From positions 1,364,001 to 1,428,000 of the forward strand of contig NZ_JAYDCJ010000003.1 of NCBI RefSeq assembly GCF_034555935.1: DNA of 64,000 nucleotides, in the 5' to 3' direction. This document shows, in pieces, positions 19,652 to 30,065 of the stretch (position 1 is the first letter of the stretch; every line of letters begins with the position of its first letter). The notes beneath the pieces are model-generated. The model was not told the origin of the DNA. It saw nothing but the letters and a program-made list of their open reading frames with translations, and ran no database searches. The translations under genes were made by a program, and so were the position numbers. This DNA comes from Marinobacter qingdaonensis (lineage in GTDB: Bacteria > Pseudomonadota > Gammaproteobacteria > Pseudomonadales > Oleiphilaceae).

Positions 19652-20005
19652 TCAGGCAACGGTGAAACTTTCTCCGCAGCCACACTCGGCGGTGGCGTTG
19701 GGATTGCGGAACTGGAACAGGGAGTTCACACCCTCGGTCACGAAATCGATCTCGATGCCGTTGACCAGGGGCAGGTGCTCCTCTTTGACGTAGACGTCCA
19801 CCCCGTCGATGTGGAAGACACGGTCATCCTCAGCGGCGGTTTCCACCCACTGGGTCTCGTACTTGAACCCGGAACAGCCACTCTTCTTGATGGCGAGCCG
19901 AATGCCCTTGGCCTCCGGCTTCTTGTCCAGTTGCTTGCGTACGTGCTTGACCGCACTGGCCGTCATGGTGACGGCAACGCTCGGGGTGAAGACTTCGGCT
20001 GTCAT
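19652..20005 (-). CDS. sufA: A-type Fe-S carrier (SufA/IscA family)
   Basis: A 117-residue A-type carrier that receives clusters from SufBCD and delivers them to apoproteins. The three cluster-binding cysteines are Cys44 in KKSGCSGFKY and Cys108 and Cys110 in ECGCGESF. The start at 20005 (MTAEVFTPSV) follows a GGTGGAAT stretch and gives the usual length; the frame also remains open into sufS. It lies 13 bases after sufS. The name sufA rests on operon position, since sequence alone does not separate SufA, IscA and ErpA. Confidence 0.92.
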   Translation of the reverse strand: MTAEVFTPSVAVTMTASAVKHVRKQLDKKPEAKGIRLAIKKSGCSGFKYETQWVETAAEDDRVFHIDGVDVYVKEEHLPLVNGIEIDFVTEGVNSLFQFRNPNATAECGCGESFTVA

Positions 20006-20018
20006 GATTCCACCTCCA

Positions 20019-21272
20019 TCAGGCAAACAGGCGCTGGATCTTCTGCAGGGCGGCAAACAATTGCTCGACCTCGTCCAGCGTATTGTAAAACGCAAAGGAG
20101 GCCCGGGCAGTACCGGGAACTCCATAGAAATCCATCAGCGGCATGGCGCAGTGGTGGCCGGTCCGAATGGCAATACCCTGCTGGTCCAGCAGGGTACCAA
20201 TATCACTGGGGTGCAGACCGGCAATTTTAAAGGACATGACCGGTACTTTTTGGCTGGCGGTACCGATGATCTCCATGCCCGGCACTGTCTCAACCAGCTG
20301 GTTGGCCCGCTCCAGCAAGGCCTTCTCCGCGGCTTCCATCGCCCGACGGTCCTGGCCGTTCAGGTAGTCGATGGCGGCGCCCAGGCCAACGGCCTCGGCC
20401 ACCGCCGGGGTGCCGGCCTCAAACTTGTAGGGCAGGGTGTTCCAGGTGGTGCGCTCGAACGAGACCCGTTCGATCATCTCGCCGCCGCCCTGGTACGGGG
20501 GCATGTCTTCCAGCAGCTCGGCCTTGCCATAGAGCACGCCAATGCCGGTCGGGCCAAACAGCTTGTGGGAAGAGAAGGCGTAGAAATCGCAGCCCAGGGC
20601 CTGCACATCGGGCTGGTAATGGGGCACCGCCTGGGCGCCATCCACCAGGGTCAGCGCGCCGCGGGCCTTGGCCTGGTCGATCAGCTCCTTGACCGGGTTA
20701 ACCGTGCCCAGCACGTTGGAGACGTGGGTGATCGCGAAGATCTTGGTGCGCTCGTTCAGCAGGCTGTGGAACGAGTCCAGGTCCAATTCACCTTCCGGCG
20801 TGACCTGAATCGGCACCACCTTGGCTCCGGTGCGCTCGGCAATCATCTGCCAGGGCACGATGTTGGCGTGGTGTTCCATCCGGCTGACCAGGATCTCGTC
20901 GCCCGGCTGCAGGCGGCCGGCCAGGCCATTGGCCACCAGGTTGATGGCCTCGGTGGTGCCGCGGGTCCAGACGATTTCCCGGGTGCTGTCTGCGTTCAGG
21001 AACGCGCGCACGGTCTCCCGGGCACCTTCAAAGGCGGCCGTGGCCCGGTCGCCCAGGGTGTGGGCGCCGCGGTGTACGTTCGAGTGCATTTCCCGGTAAT
21101 ACCGATCCATGGCGTCCAGCACGGCAATGGGCTTCTGGGCCGAGGCGCCATTGTCCAGATAGACCAGCGGCTTCCCGTTCACCTGCTGCGACAGTATCGG
21201 GAAGTCCCGACGGACGGCGTCGACATCGAACGCCGGTGCTTGGGCTGCGTTGGCCACGGACAGATCGGTCAT
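20019..21272 (-). CDS. sufS: Cysteine desulfurase SufS
   Basis: A group II, PLP-dependent cysteine desulfurase that mobilises sulfur from L-cysteine. The PLP lysine is Lys237 in YAFSSHKLFGPTG and the persulfide cysteine is Cys375 in RTGHHCAMPLMDFYG; the short loop there marks the SufS rather than IscS type. Its 417 residues match the family. It is 6 bases after sufD and 13 before the A-type carrier, on one transcript. SufE, its sulfur acceptor, is encoded two genes downstream. Confidence 0.97.
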   Translation of the reverse strand: MTDLSVANAAQAPAFDVDAVRRDFPILSQQVNGKPLVYLDNGASAQKPIAVLDAMDRYYREMHSNVHRGAHTLGDRATAAFEGARETVRAFLNADSTREIVWTRGTTEAINLVANGLAGRLQPGDEILVSRMEHHANIVPWQMIAERTGAKVVPIQVTPEGELDLDSFHSLLNERTKIFAITHVSNVLGTVNPVKELIDQAKARGALTLVDGAQAVPHYQPDVQALGCDFYAFSSHKLFGPTGIGVLYGKAELLEDMPPYQGGGEMIERVSFERTTWNTLPYKFEAGTPAVAEAVGLGAAIDYLNGQDRRAMEAAEKALLERANQLVETVPGMEIIGTASQKVPVMSFKIAGLHPSDIGTLLDQQGIAIRTGHHCAMPLMDFYGVPGTARASFAFYNTLDEVEQLFAALQKIQRLFA

Positions 21273-21278
21273 AACCGG

Positions 21279-22565
21279 TTATGCCTCCTCAAAGGTCTGG
21301 TCAAAGAACTGGTTGAGCCGGGTCTGGGCGGTCTCGCGGACGGCCTCGACCGGGATCTGCTCCACCAGCTCGTTAATGAAGGCCATGGTCAGCAGTACGT
21401 TCGCTTCCCGGCGGCCAATCCCCCTGGAAACCAGATAGAACAGGGAGGTTTCGTCCAACTGGCCGATGGTAGCGCCGTGGGCGCACTTCACGTCATCGGC
21501 GTAGATCTCCAATTCGGGCTTGGTGTCGATCTCTGCACCGTTAGACAGCAAAAGGTTCTTGTTATTCATATCCGCGTTGGACTTCTGGGCGTCCTGGTGG
21601 ATATGAATACGGCCATTGAACACCGCGTGGGACTGATCCGCCGCAATGTTGCGATAGGTTTCTTCGCTGTTGCAGTGGGCCGCCACGTGCTCAATGGTGG
21701 TGTGGTTGTCGTAGTGCTGTTTGCCCTGGGTAACCACCACGCCATTGAGCTTGCACTCGGCGCCTTCGCCTTCCAGACGCACCTGCAGGTCGTGCCGACG
21801 CAGCGGGCCGCCAAAGCCTACGCTGTGGCTCTCGAACCTGGAGCTGCGCTGCTGGCGCACGCCGGTGGCGCCAATGTGCTGGACGTTGTCGCCCTCCATG
21901 TTCAGGCGAATGCTGGTGACCTGGGCACCGTCGGCCAGGGCGAATTCGGTCACGGTGTTGACCATCACCGACTCCGACCCGCTGGAGATGTATTCCTCCA
22001 CCAGGGTGATCTGGCTGTGCCGGCCGGCGTCGACGTAGATGCGCGGGAACGCGGAGCCGCTGGCGTCGGCGGTCACCTCGTGCACGATGAATAGTGGCTG
22101 GTCGAGCACCGCGTCCGGCTTCAGGCGGATCAGCAGGCCGTCTTCGAAGCGGGCCGAGTTCAGGCGCGCCATCTGCACGGCGTTGTTGTCCAGGGTGTTG
22201 TCCAGGCGATCGGCCAGGTCGGCAGCCTCATCGTTGTCCAGATCGTCGAAGCTCTGGATGCTGATGCCGTCCAGATCCGGGTATTCGCTGGCTTCCGGAA
22301 TCATCACGCCGTTCAGGAACACCACCTTGTAACCCGGCACCGCCAGGCTGCTGCCGGTCTTGCCTTCGGCCGGCAGGGAGATGGCCATGTCGTCGGTCAG
22401 CTTCAGGTACTTGCTGGAGTACTTCCAGTTTTCGGTCTTGCGGGTCGGCAAGGGCATGTCGACCAGAGCCGAGCCCCGCTGTTTGCGCAGCGCCACCAGC
22501 GGCTCCGGCAGGGAATGGCCAACCGGATGCAGAAACGCGCTGGACAGAGTAGGTGCTGGTTTCAT
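21279..22565 (-). CDS. sufD: Fe-S scaffold subunit SufD
   Basis: SufD pairs with SufB and SufC to build clusters. The 428-residue protein ends in the SufB/SufD core beta-helix with the marks KNLLLSNGAEIDTKPELEIYADDVKCAHGATIG and LFYLVSRGIGRREAN. The N-terminal 120 residues (KTENWKYSS, then LNGVMIPEASEYPDL) are the variable SufD domain. The ATG is preceded by GGAGCTCGCGG. It sits between sufC, which ends 12 bases upstream, and sufS. Confidence 0.95.
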   Translation of the reverse strand: MKPAPTLSSAFLHPVGHSLPEPLVALRKQRGSALVDMPLPTRKTENWKYSSKYLKLTDDMAISLPAEGKTGSSLAVPGYKVVFLNGVMIPEASEYPDLDGISIQSFDDLDNDEAADLADRLDNTLDNNAVQMARLNSARFEDGLLIRLKPDAVLDQPLFIVHEVTADASGSAFPRIYVDAGRHSQITLVEEYISSGSESVMVNTVTEFALADGAQVTSIRLNMEGDNVQHIGATGVRQQRSSRFESHSVGFGGPLRRHDLQVRLEGEGAECKLNGVVVTQGKQHYDNHTTIEHVAAHCNSEETYRNIAADQSHAVFNGRIHIHQDAQKSNADMNNKNLLLSNGAEIDTKPELEIYADDVKCAHGATIGQLDETSLFYLVSRGIGRREANVLLTMAFINELVEQIPVEAVRETAQTRLNQFFDQTFEEA

Positions 22566-22577
22566 TCCGCGAGCTCC

Positions 22578-23351
22578 TTAGTTGGCTGAACTGTCGGCAG
22601 TTTCTTCGTCCTTGATGCCCAACCAGCCATAGCCGCGCTCTTCCAGTTCCAGGGCCAGTTCGCGGCCGCCGGACTTGATGATCTTGCCACCGGCCAGGAC
22701 GTGAACATAGTCCGGCACGATGTGGTTAAGCAGCCGCTGGTAGTGGGTCACCATCAGGATGGCGCGGTCCTCGGAACGCAGGGCGTTGACGCCGTCGGAC
22801 ACCACTTTCAGGGCGTCGATGTCCAGGCCGGAGTCGGTCTCGTCCAGGATCGCCAGCTTGGGCTGCAGCAGCAGGGCCTGCAGGATCTCGTTCCGCTTTT
22901 TCTCGCCACCGGAGAAACCCTCGTTCACGCCCCGCTTCAGGAAGGACGGGTCCAGGTCGACCTGCTTGGACACTTCCTTGGCCAGCTTCATGAACTCGGC
23001 CGCGTTCATTTCTGGCTCACCCTTGTGGGCGCGCATGGCGTTTACTGCAGTGCGCAGGAACTGCAGGTTGCTGACGCCAGGGATTTCCACCGGGTACTGG
23101 AACGCCAGGAAGATGCCTTCCCGGGCCCGCTCTTCGGTTTCCAGGTCCAGCAGGTTTTCGCCATTCAGGGTGACTTCGCCGCTGGTGACTTCAAATGCTT
23201 CGTTGCCCGCCAGCACCTGGGACAGGGTACTCTTGCCGGAGCCGTTCGGGCCCATGATGGCGTGAACTTCCCCGGGTTTGATTTCCAGGTTAATGCCTTT
23301 GAGGATCTCTTTGTCCTCAACGGATGCGTGCAGGTTTTTGATGCTCAGCAT
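22578..23351 (-). CDS. sufC: Fe-S assembly ATPase SufC
   Basis: SufC is the ABC-type ATPase that drives the SufBCD scaffold; it has no membrane partner. The 257 residues show Walker A GPNGSGKST (about 34-42), the signature FSGGEKKRNEI, Walker B LAILDETDSGLD and the H-loop LMVTHYQRLL. The KKRNEI wording in the signature is specific to SufC. It is 210 bases downstream of sufB, an unusually wide gap for this operon, which is filled by an inverted-repeat element. Confidence 0.97.
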   Translation of the reverse strand: MLSIKNLHASVEDKEILKGINLEIKPGEVHAIMGPNGSGKSTLSQVLAGNEAFEVTSGEVTLNGENLLDLETEERAREGIFLAFQYPVEIPGVSNLQFLRTAVNAMRAHKGEPEMNAAEFMKLAKEVSKQVDLDPSFLKRGVNEGFSGGEKKRNEILQALLLQPKLAILDETDSGLDIDALKVVSDGVNALRSEDRAILMVTHYQRLLNHIVPDYVHVLAGGKIIKSGGRELALELEERGYGWLGIKDEETADSSAN

Positions 23352-23434
23352 TTGTAGGCTTCTCTCTGTATTCTGAAATTCAGTATGTGCTTCAACTAGT
23401 TGTGTGTGCCCGTCGAAGTTCTGGGTCAGTGAGT

Positions 23435-23522
23435 GGTGGCGCTTTTCGGGATCGTCAACATCATGGATGATGTTGTCGAGCGTACAGGGACGTATTTACA
23501 GCGAATCCCGAAAAGCGCCACC
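23435..23522. repeat. Long inverted-repeat element between sufB and sufC
   Basis: A perfect 18-base arm, GGTGGCGCTTTTCGGGAT (23435-23452), is matched by its reverse complement at 23505-23522. The 52-base spacer carries its own smaller palindrome, CAACATCAT-GG-ATGATGTTG (23456-23475), followed by a stretch beginning GTACAGGGACG. This nested architecture in a gap inside an operon looks like a dispersed intergenic repeat family. In RNA it would fold into a long stem with an internal hairpin. No run of T follows on the sufC-coding strand, so it is not a normal terminator. No other copy was noticed in this window. Confidence 0.7.
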
Positions 23523-23561
23523 GCTCGCTGGCCTTCGCCGAGGCCAGCGGGGCATGGCTGT

Positions 23562-25010
<1,449 letters not shown>

Positions 25011-25229
25011 GATCGTCGCTCCGTATTCTCTCATCACGGGCCGCGTGGCCCTTGGTGTGCCGACAGCCTGTGTGGTCTGGCTGGCGGGCGGATGTCATCA
25101 GTTTGGGTGCCGCGATGGTCGCTCACTCCGTGAGTACGCCCCGCAGTCGGTTTTTGGATGACGGGTTGTGGTGGCCGGTGGCTGTTGAATAACGGAAAAA
25201 CCGGCGCAACCCGTTGCTTCTGGCGAGCG

Positions 25230-25258
25230 ATTATACAATACCAGACTAAATTAGTCAG
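25230..25258 (-). promoter_or_regulatory. suf operon promoter (-10 TATAAT, -35 CTGACT)
   Basis: On the minus strand CTGACT (25253-25258) and TATAAT (25230-25235) are separated by exactly 17 bases, a good sigma-70 promoter. It points at sufB, about 220 bases away, and its -35 box and spacer lie inside the IscR-type palindrome, so a bound regulator would block RNA polymerase. Confidence 0.75.
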
Positions 25259-25262
25259 GTAT
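25238..25262. promoter_or_regulatory. Type 1 IscR operator upstream of sufB
   Basis: A 25-base near-perfect palindrome with halves ATACCAGACTA and TAGTCAGGTAT around a short AT core. It fits the published type 1 (2Fe-2S-IscR) consensus at all but one defined position (A where the consensus has a pyrimidine, sixth base). It covers the -35 box of the suf promoter. No Rrf2-family regulator adjoins the operon, so the regulator must act from elsewhere. Confidence 0.8.
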
Positions 25263-25348
25263 TAAATTGTGCGTGTCGCGATTATACCGTAATCGGGGCG
25301 CAGGGCACCAAGGCCGCCTGTCGAACGGGTCGGTCCTACGACTAATCG

Positions 25349-25795
25349 CTACTCGGGCGGGCGGAACAGCCTGTCCAGATCGGTGGAGTGGCGCACCTCC
25401 ACCAGTTTCCAGCCGTTGCCATCGGGCTGGTAGTAGGTGAAGTGCCAGGCAATGGCGTCGGCCTCGAATTTCTGCAGCCAGGTCTCCCGCGTGAAATCGT
25501 TGGCGATCACCTCCACGTTTACCCGCGAGCTGCCCACCGCGTCGCCCAGGCTCTGATTGACTTGCTGGAAATAGGTGGCCGCCTCCCGAACCGCAAGGTC
25601 GTACACCTCGGGCTCGATGCCGAGGTAGGGGCGCATGCTGTTGTAGGCCGCCGCTACCCGGCCGCTGGCTATCATGTCCATGAACGCGCCCGTCTGCTGG
25701 CGCACCAGGTCCCGATTGGCAAGCGTCTCGGCAAACAGTGGGGTGCTGATAAACATCAGCCAGATCAGGAACGTGCGGCGTCTGAATCGGCCCAT
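25349..25795 (-). CDS. Small exported protein of unknown function
   Basis: A 148-residue protein with a clear signal peptide (about 1-22, ending LFAET). The mature part looks alpha/beta and of NTF2/DUF4019-like size: helices around RDLVRQQTGAFMDMIASGRVAAAYNSM, then strands toward IAWHFTYYQPDGNGWKLVEVRHSTDLDRLF. The closing pattern of a tyrosine/tryptophan-rich strand followed by VEVR is typical of small secreted domains that bind a ligand or partner. No function can be assigned. It is monocistronic on the minus strand, 553 bases downstream of the coding start of the suf operon's opposite side and divergent from the regulator at 26026. Confidence 0.6.
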   Translation of the reverse strand: MGRFRRRTFLIWLMFISTPLFAETLANRDLVRQQTGAFMDMIASGRVAAAYNSMRPYLGIEPEVYDLAVREAATYFQQVNQSLGDAVGSSRVNVEVIANDFTRETWLQKFEADAIAWHFTYYQPDGNGWKLVEVRHSTDLDRLFRPPE

Positions 25796-26025
25796 GAGAT
25801 GACTCTCCCTGGAGGTGGTGGGCGGCGGCCTACTTCCTGTGTGGCCGTCTTTCAGAGCTTAGCCCAGTTCCCGGAGCGCGGCAGGGCAACCGGGTGCAAC
25901 CTTATTGCAATGGAGAGGTCCTAGGCTCACGGGTGGCTAAAAGGTCTAATTGATTATTTTCGGCTTACGCGTGTACGCTGGATCTGGTCTGATTGGGCCA
26001 ACGCGAATTTGAGGAGGAGTATGGC

Positions 26026-26382
26026 ATGGCAGCAGAGCCCCTGAAGCCGGATGCCGCGCGACCGACATTGAGCGCACGGGTAAGTTTGCTGATCCGCGGT
26101 CAGCTGGCTCGAGGCCGGGTGGGAGTCGAAGCAGTGGCATCCCAGTTACACATGAGTCGCTACACGCTGCACAAGAAACTGCGGCAGGAGGGGCTGACCT
26201 TCGCCCGCTTGCTGGAGCAGGTCCGCCGGGAGCAGGCCTTGACCTACCTGAAGGATGGCACCAAGCCGCTGGTGGAAATTGCCGAGCAGCTTGGTTTTTC
26301 CGAACTGAGCGCATTTAGCCGGGCGTTCAAACGCTGGATGGGAACGTCACCGGCTGAATACCGCTCGGTCACATTTTCTTGA
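26026..26382 (+). CDS. Minimal AraC/XylS-type DNA-binding protein
   Basis: A 118-residue protein that is almost only an AraC-family DNA-binding domain. Two helix-turn-helix units are visible: [23 protein letters not shown] (about 40-62) and [32 protein letters not shown] (about 83-114). No sugar-binding or dimerisation domain precedes them, unlike most AraC regulators. The ATG at 26026 is preceded by GAGGAGGAG at ideal spacing; an in-frame start further upstream is less likely. It overlaps the 3' end of fabB by 14 bases in convergent orientation. The target is unknown. Confidence 0.85.
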   Translation: MAAEPLKPDAARPTLSARVSLLIRGQLARGRVGVEAVASQLHMSRYTLHKKLRQEGLTFARLLEQVRREQALTYLKDGTKPLVEIAEQLGFSELSAFSRAFKRWMGTSPAEYRSVTFS

Positions 26383-27580
26383 ACACCAGGGTGGCGTTGG
26401 TGCCACCAAAGCCAAAGCTGTTGCTCATCACCAGATCCAGATTCTGGTTGTCCATACGCTCCCGGACAATCGGGTAGCCTTCGGCGCCTTCATCCAGGTT
26501 CTGGATGTTCGCGGACGGTGCAATGAAACCTTCCCGCTGCATGATCAGGCTGTAGATGGCCTCGTGCACACCCGCCGCGCCCAGGGCGTGACCGCACAGG
26601 GGCTTGGTGGAGCTGACCGGTGGGATCTTGTCGCCGAAGGTTTCCTTCAGGGCCTTGAGTTCGGTGACGTCCCCGGCCGGTGTACTGGTGCCGTGGGTAT
26701 TGATGTAGCTGATCTCGCCGTCGAGGCCCTTCATGGCTTGCTGCATGCAGCGAACCGCGCCCTCACCGCTGGGTGCCACCATGTCGGCACCGTCGGAGGT
26801 GGCGCCGAAGCCCACCAGTTCCGCCAGAATGGTCGCGCCGCGCGCTTCAGCGTGCTCCAGCGATTCCAGGATCAGGGTGCCGCCACCGCCGGAGATGACA
26901 AAGCCGTCGCGGTCGGCATCGTAGGTGCGTGAGGCCAGTTCCGGGGTCTCGTTGTACTTGGTGGACAGGGCGCCCATGGCGTCGAACAGCAGGCTCAGGC
27001 TCCAGTGGATGTCCTCGCCGCCGCCGGCCAGCATGATCTCCTGGCGACCCAGGGCAATCAGATCGGCGGCGTGGCCGATGGCGTGGGCGCTGGTGGCGCA
27101 GGCCGAGGTGATGCCGTAGTTGACCCCGGTAATGCCGAAGGCAGTGGCGATGGACGCGTTGATGGCGCTGCCCATGGTGCGCGGGACCCGGTAGGGGCCG
27201 ACCCGGCGAATGCCTTTTTCCCGGTGGGTGTCGATGGCATCCAGCAGTTCCACCGTGGACGCACCGCCGGTACCGAAGATGGCGCCCGTGGTGTTGGCAC
27301 GGATGTGCTCGTCGGTCAGGCCGGCCTGTTCGATGGCTTCCTTGGCCGCCAGATAGGCGTAACCGGAGGCCGGACACATGAAGCGGAACAGTTTGCGGTC
27401 GATCAGTTCCGACAGGTTCAGGTTGATCTGGCCGCAGACGTGGCTGCGCAGCCCGTTGTCCCGCGCTTCTTCGCTGAAGCCAATGCCGGAGCGGGAGTCC
27501 CGCAGGGACTGGGTGACTTCTTTCTGGTTGGTGCCCAGGCTGGAGACAATCCCCATGCCGGTAATTACAACGCGACGCAT
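26369..27580 (-). CDS. fabB: Beta-ketoacyl-ACP synthase I, FabB
   Basis: FabB elongates acyl chains and is needed to extend the cis-unsaturated intermediate made by FabA. The 403-residue protein has the Cys-His-His triad: Cys161 in [16 protein letters not shown], a histidine in [15 protein letters not shown] and a histidine in [15 protein letters not shown]. It lies 11 bases after fabA, the standard fabA-fabB operon for anaerobic-type unsaturated fatty acid synthesis. Its end overlaps the AraC-type gene on the other strand. Confidence 0.97.
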   Translation of the reverse strand: MRRVVITGMGIVSSLGTNQKEVTQSLRDSRSGIGFSEEARDNGLRSHVCGQINLNLSELIDRKLFRFMCPASGYAYLAAKEAIEQAGLTDEHIRANTTGAIFGTGGASTVELLDAIDTHREKGIRRVGPYRVPRTMGSAINASIATAFGITGVNYGITSACATSAHAIGHAADLIALGRQEIMLAGGGEDIHWSLSLLFDAMGALSTKYNETPELASRTYDADRDGFVISGGGGTLILESLEHAEARGATILAELVGFGATSDGADMVAPSGEGAVRCMQQAMKGLDGEISYINTHGTSTPAGDVTELKALKETFGDKIPPVSSTKPLCGHALGAAGVHEAIYSLIMQREGFIAPSANIQNLDEGAEGYPIVRERMDNQNLDLVMSNSFGFGGTNATLVFKKM

Positions 27581-27591
27581 CGTGTTAACTC

Positions 27592-28101
27592 CTAAAAATC
27601 ATCGGTGGAGGAGAACATGCCGACCCGCAGGTCTTTGGCGGTGTAGATCTCCCGCCCATCCACTTCCATGCTGCCATCGGCAATGGCCATGGTCAGTTTG
27701 CGATTGATCAGTCTCTTGATGTCCAGCCGGTAGGTCACTTTCTTTGCCGTGGGCAGTACCTGGCCGAAGAACTTCACCTCGCCAGCGCCCAGGGCGCGGC
27801 CCTTGCCTTCGCCACCGTTCCAGGCCAGGAAGAAGCCCACCAGCTGCCACATGGCGTCGAGCCCCAGGCAGCCCGGCATGACCGGATCGTCGACAAAGTG
27901 AACCTTGAAGAACCACAGATCGGGGTTGATATCCAGCTCGGCCACCAGGCTGCCCTTGCCGTAGGCGCCGTCGTCGAGCGCAACGTGGGTGATGCGGTCG
28001 ACCATCAGCATTTCATCAATGGGCAGGCGCATGGAACCGGGGAAGAGCTTGCCATGCCCGCATTTGATCAGGTCTTCTTTTTCAAAATGATCTGGGTACA
28101 T
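27592..28101 (-). CDS. fabA: 3-hydroxydecanoyl-ACP dehydratase/isomerase FabA
   Basis: FabA introduces the double bond of unsaturated fatty acids at the C10 stage. In its 169 residues the catalytic His68 is in [13 protein letters not shown] and Asp82 in [12 protein letters not shown], two positions offset from the Escherichia coli enzyme. It starts 72 bases after the stop of pvuE on the same strand. No FabR/DesT-type palindrome was seen in that short gap, and the promoter is not obvious. Confidence 0.97.
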   Translation of the reverse strand: MYPDHFEKEDLIKCGHGKLFPGSMRLPIDEMLMVDRITHVALDDGAYGKGSLVAELDINPDLWFFKVHFVDDPVMPGCLGLDAMWQLVGFFLAWNGGEGKGRALGAGEVKFFGQVLPTAKKVTYRLDIKRLINRKLTMAIADGSMEVDGREIYTAKDLRVGMFSSTDDF

Positions 28102-28172
28102 AGTGCCAGTGTCTCTGTTACAGAATGATTTCCTTTAACTGTAGCGCGGATCTGGCAATGATCTATTGACCT

Positions 28173-28973
28173 TTAGTGGATGATTTCCGCCGAGGTGGAA
28201 TCGGAGGTGGACGCTTCCGAGCAGAAAGGACGCCCGTTCTGTCCGACAGAGACTTTGGTGCGGACCCGGAACACGGCGTCGATCAAACCCTCGGTAATGA
28301 CCTGCTCCGGTGTGCCGACGGCCTGGAGCGCGCCGCCTGCCAGAATGGCGATTCGGTCGGCGAACTGTGCGGCCTGGTTGAGGTCGTGCAGGGACATGAC
28401 CACGCTCAACCCGTGCTCGCGATTCAAGGTCCTCAGCAATTCCAGAACCTCAAGCTGGTAGCCCCAATCCAGAAAGGTGGTGGGCTCATCCAGCAGCAGA
28501 ATGTCGGTGTCCTGGGCCAGGGCCATCGCAATCCAGGCCCGTTGCTGCTGCCCGCCGGACAGGGACAGAACCGGGCGGTCGGCCAGCTCCAGTACGCCCG
28601 TCATTGCCATGGCTTCCGCTGTCGCCTGGTCGTCCCTGGACTGGTTGCGCTGCCACCATTGCCGATGGGGGAATCGGCCCAGAGCGACCAGATCCCGGAC
28701 CCTGATGCCCTCCGGCACGATCGGCTTTTGTGGCAGCATCGCCAGCCGAAGCGCCAGCTGGCGGCGGTTCCAGCTCGCCACGGGACGGTTATCCAGGTAG
28801 ACCTGGCCAGACCGGGGTGGCAGCAAGCCGGCCAAACTCTTGAGCAAGGTGCTCTTTCCCGAACCATTGGGGCCGAGCAGGCAGGTAATTTCGCCCGTCG
28901 GTACGGTCAGGGAGACATCCTTTACCGCGAGCTTGTCGTCGTAGGCCAGGCAGAGATGCTCGGTTCGCAGCAT
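28173..28973 (-). CDS. pvuE: Ferric-vibrioferrin ABC transporter ATPase (PvuE-like)
   Basis: A 266-residue ATPase of the FepC/FecE type that powers import of iron-siderophore across the inner membrane. Walker A is GPNGSGKST (about 34-42), the Q-loop is MLPQKP, the signature LSGGQQQRAWIA, Walker B DILLLDEPT and the H-loop MSLHDLNQA. The ATG at 28973 lies 14 bases after the end of pvuD. It is the last gene of the receptor/transporter unit. The substrate is inferred from the pvs genes upstream. Confidence 0.88.
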   Translation of the reverse strand: MLRTEHLCLAYDDKLAVKDVSLTVPTGEITCLLGPNGSGKSTLLKSLAGLLPPRSGQVYLDNRPVASWNRRQLALRLAMLPQKPIVPEGIRVRDLVALGRFPHRQWWQRNQSRDDQATAEAMAMTGVLELADRPVLSLSGGQQQRAWIAMALAQDTDILLLDEPTTFLDWGYQLEVLELLRTLNREHGLSVVMSLHDLNQAAQFADRIAILAGGALQAVGTPEQVITEGLIDAVFRVRTKVSVGQNGRPFCSEASTSDSTSAEIIH

Positions 28974-28987
28974 GATGGAGTCCGGTC

Positions 28988-30064
28988 TCAGGGTTGTCGG
29001 GATAGCAGGTATAGAAAAAAGGGCACGCCGAGAATGGCAGAGATCACGCCCACGGGCACCTCGTAGGGGGCAAACAGGGTTCTGCCGACGGTATCTGCAG
29101 CAATGGCCAGGATAGCGCCAAGTAAGATACAGAGAGCCAGTTGAAGCGCAAGGCTGGTTCCTGCCAGCCGCCGGCTGATGTGTGGAATCAGCAGACCGAT
29201 AAAACCAACGGGGCCAACGATGCCGACGGCGCTGGCTGCCAACAGCGTGGCGGTCAGAAGCGCCAGTCCCCGCCATCGATTTAGACGCAGCCCCAGGGAT
29301 CGGGCTTGCTGGTCATCGAGCTGCATCACCATTAGCGGGCGCAGCAGCAGGGCAACGCCGACCAGTCCGGCCAGGGTCCAGGGTAGCAGGGTTTGGAGGT
29401 GCGACCAGTGCGTGCCGTACAGCGAGCCGGCCAGCCACTGCGCCACCAGCTCGGTGTGGGCGTGCCCCCAAAAAGCCAGGGCGCCGGTAGTCACGGCGTG
29501 AAGCATGCCGGCGACCACGGCGCCCGTCAGGGTCATCTTCACGGGTGACAAAGTACCTTGGCGCAAGCCGAGCAGGTACACCAGGGTCGCCGTTACGAGC
29601 CCGCCCAGCATGGCGAAGGCGGGCAAGTACTCAAGCGCCACTGTCGAGGTGAGGTACGGGTTATCGCTGGCGACCAGCCAGTCTCCGATGATAAAAACGG
29701 TCACGGCCACGAGGCTGGCACCGGCCGAAATCCCCAGGATGCCGGGCTCCGCCAGGGGGTTACGACTCAGCAATTGCAGCAACCAGCCAGACAGCGCGAA
29801 GTGAATGCCGATCAGCGCGCCAACCAGGGTGCGGGGCAGTCTCAGGTCCAGAATGACCCGTTCGGCATGTTGTGAGCCTTCGCCTGTCAGCGCCGCCCAG
29901 ATTTGAGGCCAGGTCACCGGCACGGCGCCGGACTGGACTGCGCCCAGAGCCACAAGCGCCAGGCCCAGAACGCCGAGGATGACCAGTGCAGGCCCGTAGA
30001 CCCAAACCTGCGGGGCAGAGCGATGGCGGGCTGCTGGGGCGGTCGGCGAAACCGATTGTGTCAC
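28988..30064 (-). CDS. pvuD: FecCD-family permease (PvuD-like)
   Basis: A 358-residue multi-pass permease of the BtuC/FecCD family, with about nine to ten membrane segments. Family marks are LRLPRTLVGALIGIHFALSGWLLQ near residue 75 and GPVGFIGLLIPHISRRLAG near residue 290, the coupling region to the ATPase. The start is GTG after GGAGCACTTGAC, one base past the pvuC stop. Two different FecCD permeases in tandem would make a heterodimeric channel, as in the pvuCD pair of Vibrio parahaemolyticus. Confidence 0.87.
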   Translation of the reverse strand: MTQSVSPTAPAARHRSAPQVWVYGPALVILGVLGLALVALGAVQSGAVPVTWPQIWAALTGEGSQHAERVILDLRLPRTLVGALIGIHFALSGWLLQLLSRNPLAEPGILGISAGASLVAVTVFIIGDWLVASDNPYLTSTVALEYLPAFAMLGGLVTATLVYLLGLRQGTLSPVKMTLTGAVVAGMLHAVTTGALAFWGHAHTELVAQWLAGSLYGTHWSHLQTLLPWTLAGLVGVALLLRPLMVMQLDDQQARSLGLRLNRWRGLALLTATLLAASAVGIVGPVGFIGLLIPHISRRLAGTSLALQLALCILLGAILAIAADTVGRTLFAPYEVPVGVISAILGVPFFLYLLSRQP

Positions 30065-30065
30065 G

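Larger units (their letters stand above)
25011..25348. other. Intergenic region carrying the suf promoter
   Basis: 338 bases lie between sufB and the small secreted protein, both on the minus strand. The part near 25210-25300 is AT-rich and holds the suf promoter and IscR-type operator, plus a second TATAAT-like sequence on the minus strand at about 25280-25287. The part next to sufB (25011-25200) shows no reading frame or hairpin I can support. Confidence 0.6.
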
